This document shows, in pieces, positions 59,301 through 64,000 of a stretch of DNA of 64,000 nt. The DNA is from Rhabdornis inornatus (lineage: Eukaryota > Chordata > Aves > Passeriformes > Rhabdornithidae). The notes beneath the pieces were generated by a model that did not search any database, was not told where the DNA came from, and was given only the letters and a program-made list of their open reading frames with translations. Both the position numbers and the translations under genes were made by a program. The stretch lies in contig VWZS01003783.1 of assembly GCA_013397075.1 (NCBI GenBank), forward strand, positions 288,859 through 352,858, in the 5' to 3' direction. Each line of letters starts with the position of its first letter. Positions within the stretch are counted from its first letter, which is position 1.

Positions 59301-62300
59301 TGTAAGCATCTTCCAGATCTTGTATTTTCCCCAATTTCTGTCTACTTCTGACATGTATCTGCTCTGGACATGTGACCTTTCCAGGGTGAGGACCTCCCCT
59401 TTGTGTGGAAAAATGAGCACATTGTGGCTATTGCTGTGAGCAAGGGAGCGTGGGGTGTTTCGCAAAAATCACAGCTCCTTAATGGCTCCCACAGGGAGCT
59501 TCTGGAAGGAAGTGTTGGAGACAGGCTTATCTGAAAAGATGGTCACATATTTGGCAGCTAAATGACAGTTATCAGAATTGAGCTCTTTAAAAAACCAGTC
59601 TGATCCATACACAGATAGTATTTATTTGGTCCTCTTTCTATTATGTTAGTTTGGATGAAAATGTACAATGGCATAAGGTTTCCTCTAATTAACATGGTAA
59701 ATCATATATTATAAACAAGATTTTCTTATCAAATTCTATTTACAAATACATGTACTTCTTCAGGCATGTTCTGGTTTCCTTTGATGATTGGGTTCATAAT
59801 ACATGTAAAGATAACTAAGAAAAATCCTCAAGTCAACAGTTTTAAAGTATTGAGTATTTAGGTTATCTCCACTGTTAAATGCTTTTGCAGCTAAGATGAA
59901 ATTAAAAACCTGAATGGTTTGATAATAATACATTTATAGAGGAAAATTCTCTTATAAGAAATGTAAAATAGAATGGCATTCATTATTCTGGAGGCAGTTT
60001 TACCACCACATTATTTTTATTGTATATATATTTCTTTGGCACATTGAACCAGCTCAGCACACAGAGAAGCCATAGCCTAGTCTTCTTATTAATTAAGTTT
60101 CAATTTTTTTTTTTTTAATCAGGAAGCAAATATTTCCTTAGGTTAGGAAGTAACTTGATTCCAAATTCTATACAGAAATTGTAAGTCCACACTTTCATGT
60201 AAAATACAGTTGAATTTGAATCTTATCTATCTCATGCTTTTCCTTCTTTTTTAAAGCAATTATTAATGCCTCTCAAGGTCTTAAGGTAGTCTAGGTATCT
60301 GTGCATACAGGTGTATACAGATTTTTAAGACACATATTTAGTTAAATATCTCTTAAAAGTATTGCAGAATAAGTTGAATCTTGTGGGACCTTGAACAATG
60401 AAGAATCTGTAGATTTCACTTGAATATAATTTCCATTCTACCCAGACTGAGACTTTGTTTTCTCTCACTTGTTTGTTTTACTGGAGATTAATTATATTTT
60501 GATAGCAGTAATAATTTTTTTTTTCAGTGTAAAGGATGATTGGCCTTTTTGTCAGTATTTAAAATTATTCCCTTTGTAAAATTAATTCATTTCTACATGT
60601 TTGTCTGCATTTTTTATGATTTTTTTTTTCCATTGCATTCTTTGTGGCCTTTTCTATTTCTTTTCCTCTCAGGTAATTTTGCCAGTCTCCATGTAAATGG
60701 AGGTGATCCCTAGGGAGACATCAATAATGTGATTCTTTGTGTCTTCTTTCAGACTTTTGTACCAACATTAAGGAAATAAAACAAGACAGAGTTTCTGATC
60801 ATTTCAAACTGAGGGCTAGGAATTGAGGAAATAATTATTGTCATTCTGCTTATTGTCAGAATACGTTTCCTGTAACATTCTTTATCCTTGATTTTAGAAA
60901 GGATCAGAAGTGTATGAATTTTTGTATCTTCATGTCCCCATACAAGAATTGAATAAAAACATGCATTAATCAAGTGAAGAAAGCAAAGGAGTCAGAAGCA
61001 GAAGCCAGAAGAATTGTAATGATGAATAAAATACTTTCTTTTTTTCTTTTTAAACACAAAGAATAAATGAAAAGACACCATATTAAAGGAAAAATCTTCT
61101 CACTTATTCTTTTTCCTATTCAAGTCTGGAGACTTTTATTCTGGAGGTATATTGTAATTTGATGTATTTTATCAGGATCAGGATTAACTGGATGGAATTA
61201 AAGGACATTTTTTGTAGGCAATCAACTGTGCAATGACAGTGGTGAAGGCTGAAGAAAGCAACTGCAATGATATTTTTTGGAATGGAGTCAAGTCACTGTA
61301 GTTTGAGGTCATCTATTGGATTTAAGCTTCTCAGTGTAGATGAAAGATAATGATCATTTGAAAATTGTGAAGGTGTTTATGGCTGAAACTTTATTTATTG
61401 CATTTATTAAGCTATATTTATTTGCACTGTGATGTTAAAGCTAAAAAAAAAAAAACCTGCTGTAGATGCCTGGGGACATAAATTTAAAGACTGAAGACTT
61501 GATTGTTGGTAACCTCATTCTTAAGTATTTAAAGGTGTTTGAGTCTCTGTGTTTTGAGCTGAGGTGCTTTCATCTGTCTTGGATATTCAGTAAGAAATAT
61601 TTATCTTATTTTTTGCTCAAGTTATAAATTCACAGGAAAAGCAGAGTGGAATCTCTTTGCCTAAATTTTCTATTTTCTAGATCATTATTTATGTGACTTA
61701 GGACACCTAAATTCTCGGTACGGGAGATGTGAACAGGGCACTACTAGTGCCATTCTATTTCAGTTGAAATTTTTTGAGTTTTCCTATGGGCAACTATTTG
61801 AAATGTCAGGTGCTTTTTTTCTCCTGTTTCTTCTCCATAATGGTTGGAAACTAGAATTTAACATGACTGTCACTTTGAGGAAAAAGGAAGAAAAGGGTTT
61901 GTTATCAGTTCCTATGTTCATCTTTCATTTCTATTCTTTTCTGATCAGATTTTTCTTTCAATAGCTTTTTTACCTTTCATACTATGTTAGGTCACATTAT
62001 GACATTAAGGACTGTGGGAGGAGTCTTCTCCTTTTTTAAAAAAGGAGCCACTGAAATATGTAGCAACAGACACGGAATTTCTGCAATCCCAATATATAAA
62101 AAAAACCTAGAATTTCCCTTAGCACCATTTTTATCATATAAATGTTCTCATTACTATAATACTTCCTTTCCTGTTAGTTTTGTTGACTAATAATTTACTA
62201 TATAGGAAGTGTATGCACAACACATTGGAACATAAAAGATTTGGTATAAAAAATAGGATAATCTTGATGACAACTGCCTAAATACAACTATTTTGCTGAA

Positions 62301-64000
62301 TTTGGTCATCAGTTAGAAATGGTTAGAAATTTTTGTTGGACGTTTTGACAATTTTTTCTTCCTCAACCAGTAACAGGATTAAGTATATGTTTTTATGTGT
62401 GGGGAACCTGTTTTTTTCTTTAGTCAATATTGTGAAGAGAATGGACATGCTGGGTCATAGGGGATGTCTTAGAGAATTTGTCAACATCTTATGTCTCATA
62501 CAAACCCATTAATTTCGCTTAGAATTAATCTCACCTTCTCAGTTCACATCAGTGTGATTAAACAGTAAAGAAAAAGAGCAAAAAACCCCCTCATCAAAGA
62601 TATGTTCCTGCACATTCATTATGCAAATTGTAGCTTGTAAATCTACCTGGAGTATCCTGGTTTCCATGAGAGCATATAGCACAATTGCTCTCATATGCAG
62701 ACCCACTTATGAGAGCAAAAGCCAAAGTAGTTTGTTCTGAGGATAATGACAGAAATCCTGAGTTAAATGTGGTGATCTACTTTTCTGATAGAATATTTGT
62801 GGGCAAATATTAACCCCATGGAAACTGCAACAATGAGTAATTTCTGTTTCAGAACTACTTAAGCCTAAATATGTTTGGCCAGCTTCCTATGTAAAACAGC
62901 CTCAGTATTTTTTTATTACTATTTTAGCATCAAGGCCAAGAATGAGTGGTTGCACAAAACATATTTCCTATTAAAGAGATTTCAGTGTTCCTCTAAAGTG
63001 CTAAGTCACTTTTTGTACACTTTAACAAGTTTGTTTCAGTGTCAGATTGGTTTATCTATTTTAATTAAATTTTAAAATTCACATTTTTTATTTCAAATTC
63101 CTCTACTTTCAGCTAAACCAATGCCTGCTAGATCCATATTCAAAGAATTTCCATTACTTTGAAAGAGAATATTGGTGTAATGCAACTGGAAGTAATAAAG
63201 AACAGGAGTTTAGTTGTAATAATATATCAGATTGTGGTTGCCAGAGAAATCAAACAAATGGCAACATAGATTTCAGCTGCTTGTCACAAAACTGAATAAC
63301 AACCAATATTAGAATTTTGCATTCTCACTGTTCTAAGATTTAAAAAACTTCTGTCAGTAATGATGTAGTGCATTGCTGCTTTCTGTTAAGGACATTATTA
63401 ATCTGATTAGCAGTCCTTCCATGAAAGAGCAAGCAAGCGTTAAAAACTCATTCTTCCTCTTTTTTTTTTTTGATGCTGACATTTGGTATTGATCCAAGTA
63501 AAAAAGTGTTTGATCTTTTAAATATGTATAATACAACGAATTTTAGGAAAAAAAAGATATTCCCAACAACTGATTATTTCTTTACTCACATATAAAACAT
63601 GGATTGCATATACAGAATATCTACTTTCTTGCTTTTGGTTTGACTATATTTATATTTATTGAAAACGAGATTTTTTCAAGTTTAACTATGATTTCTTTCC
63701 TGTGAAAGAGCTGGCGCTCACATTATTATTATTTTTGTTATTCTCTTGTTATATCTTCTTGCTAGACTCCCATAAATGACCTGGAAACATCAGAGCCTTT
63801 GTCCTGCTGTTTTTAGAAACAAATTGATTTGCATGGCAGGCTATCACAGTCTTCAAATGGCATAAATAATGGACAAATGTCCCACTTATACCAACATGGT
63901 GTATTCCAGCCTCAAAACCTTCAATTTTTAAACTTCAATTGCTAAAAATGTATTGTTTGGGGTTTTTTTTGTTTTGCTTTGTTTTATTTTACTCTGCTTT
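56345..64000. other. 7.7 kb unique AT-rich DNA, no gene seen
   Basis: No transposon, exon or RNA gene is recognised. Short A or T runs occur near 56730, 60107, 60521 and 63458. A 20-bp perfect palindrome lies at 62028-62047, and the window ends in a T/G-rich stretch from about 63955. Open frames stay below 85 codons and look random. Confidence 0.55.
62028..62047. repeat. 20-bp perfect palindrome
   Basis: CTCCTTTTTTAAAAAAGGAG reads the same on both strands with no loop. It could extrude as a small cruciform or simply reflect an adjacent T-run and A-run. Confidence 0.9.

Noticed and set aside
1..64000. CRISPR arrays, bacterial operons, tRNA or rRNA genes
   Set aside because: No regularly spaced identical repeats with unique spacers, ribosome-binding sites, tRNA-like cloverleaf motifs or rRNA segments were seen. 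The repeat content is that of a bird nuclear genome.

Overview
This 64 kb window looks like intergenic DNA, or the inside of a very long intron, from a bird genome, most likely a songbird. The sequence is AT-rich. I find no intact protein-coding gene, rRNA, tRNA, CRISPR array or bacterial-style operon. The bird assignment rests on interspersed repeats. Many fragments belong to the CR1 LINE family, several ending in the typical CR1 3' tail of tandem ATTCTATG-like units. There are also solo LTRs of endogenous-retrovirus families I recognise from passerine genomes. The passerine call is an inference from memory of those LTR families; no database search was possible.

Layout: 1-11 kb is mostly unique AT-rich DNA with short CR1 ends (about 3.8, 5.9, 7.3-7.7 and 11.1-11.3 kb). 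11.5-14.4 kb holds two LTRs of different families: a roughly 1 kb ERVL-type LTR on + and a 616 bp LTR with a perfect 5 bp target-site duplication. 15.65-15.96 kb holds an old LINE reverse-transcriptase relic on -. 17.3-27.9 kb is a repeat-poor stretch. 27.9-29.4 kb is a CR1 complex of three segments on alternating strands, including an ORF2 endonuclease remnant. 33.9-34.3 kb is a compact 318 bp LTR with a perfect 6 bp target-site duplication and a TATA/poly(A) layout like that of alpharetroviruses. 36.75-37.23 kb is a second, 5'-truncated ERVL LTR. 38.4-43.0 kb holds three minus-strand CR1 copies, the last about 1.6 kb long. 45.55-46.36 kb holds a TA microsatellite followed by four tandem monomers of about 176 bp arranged as two AB dimers. 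49.3-51.0 kb is a CR1 pair on opposite strands. 52.29-52.42 kb is a polypyrimidine tract. 56.2 kb has a last CR1 3' end, and the rest is unique DNA.

The only recognisable coding material is dead CR1 ORF2: endonuclease (28.0-28.2 kb), reverse transcriptase (15.8, 42.1-42.4, 50.1 kb) and C-terminal region (40.4-40.6, 50.2-50.7 kb). Both copies that retain the catalytic FADD box have lost one of its aspartates. No genes work together here. The structurally most unusual item is the 176 bp dimeric tandem array at 45.65-46.36 kb. Candidate regulatory or exon-like stretches are listed as low-confidence observations only.
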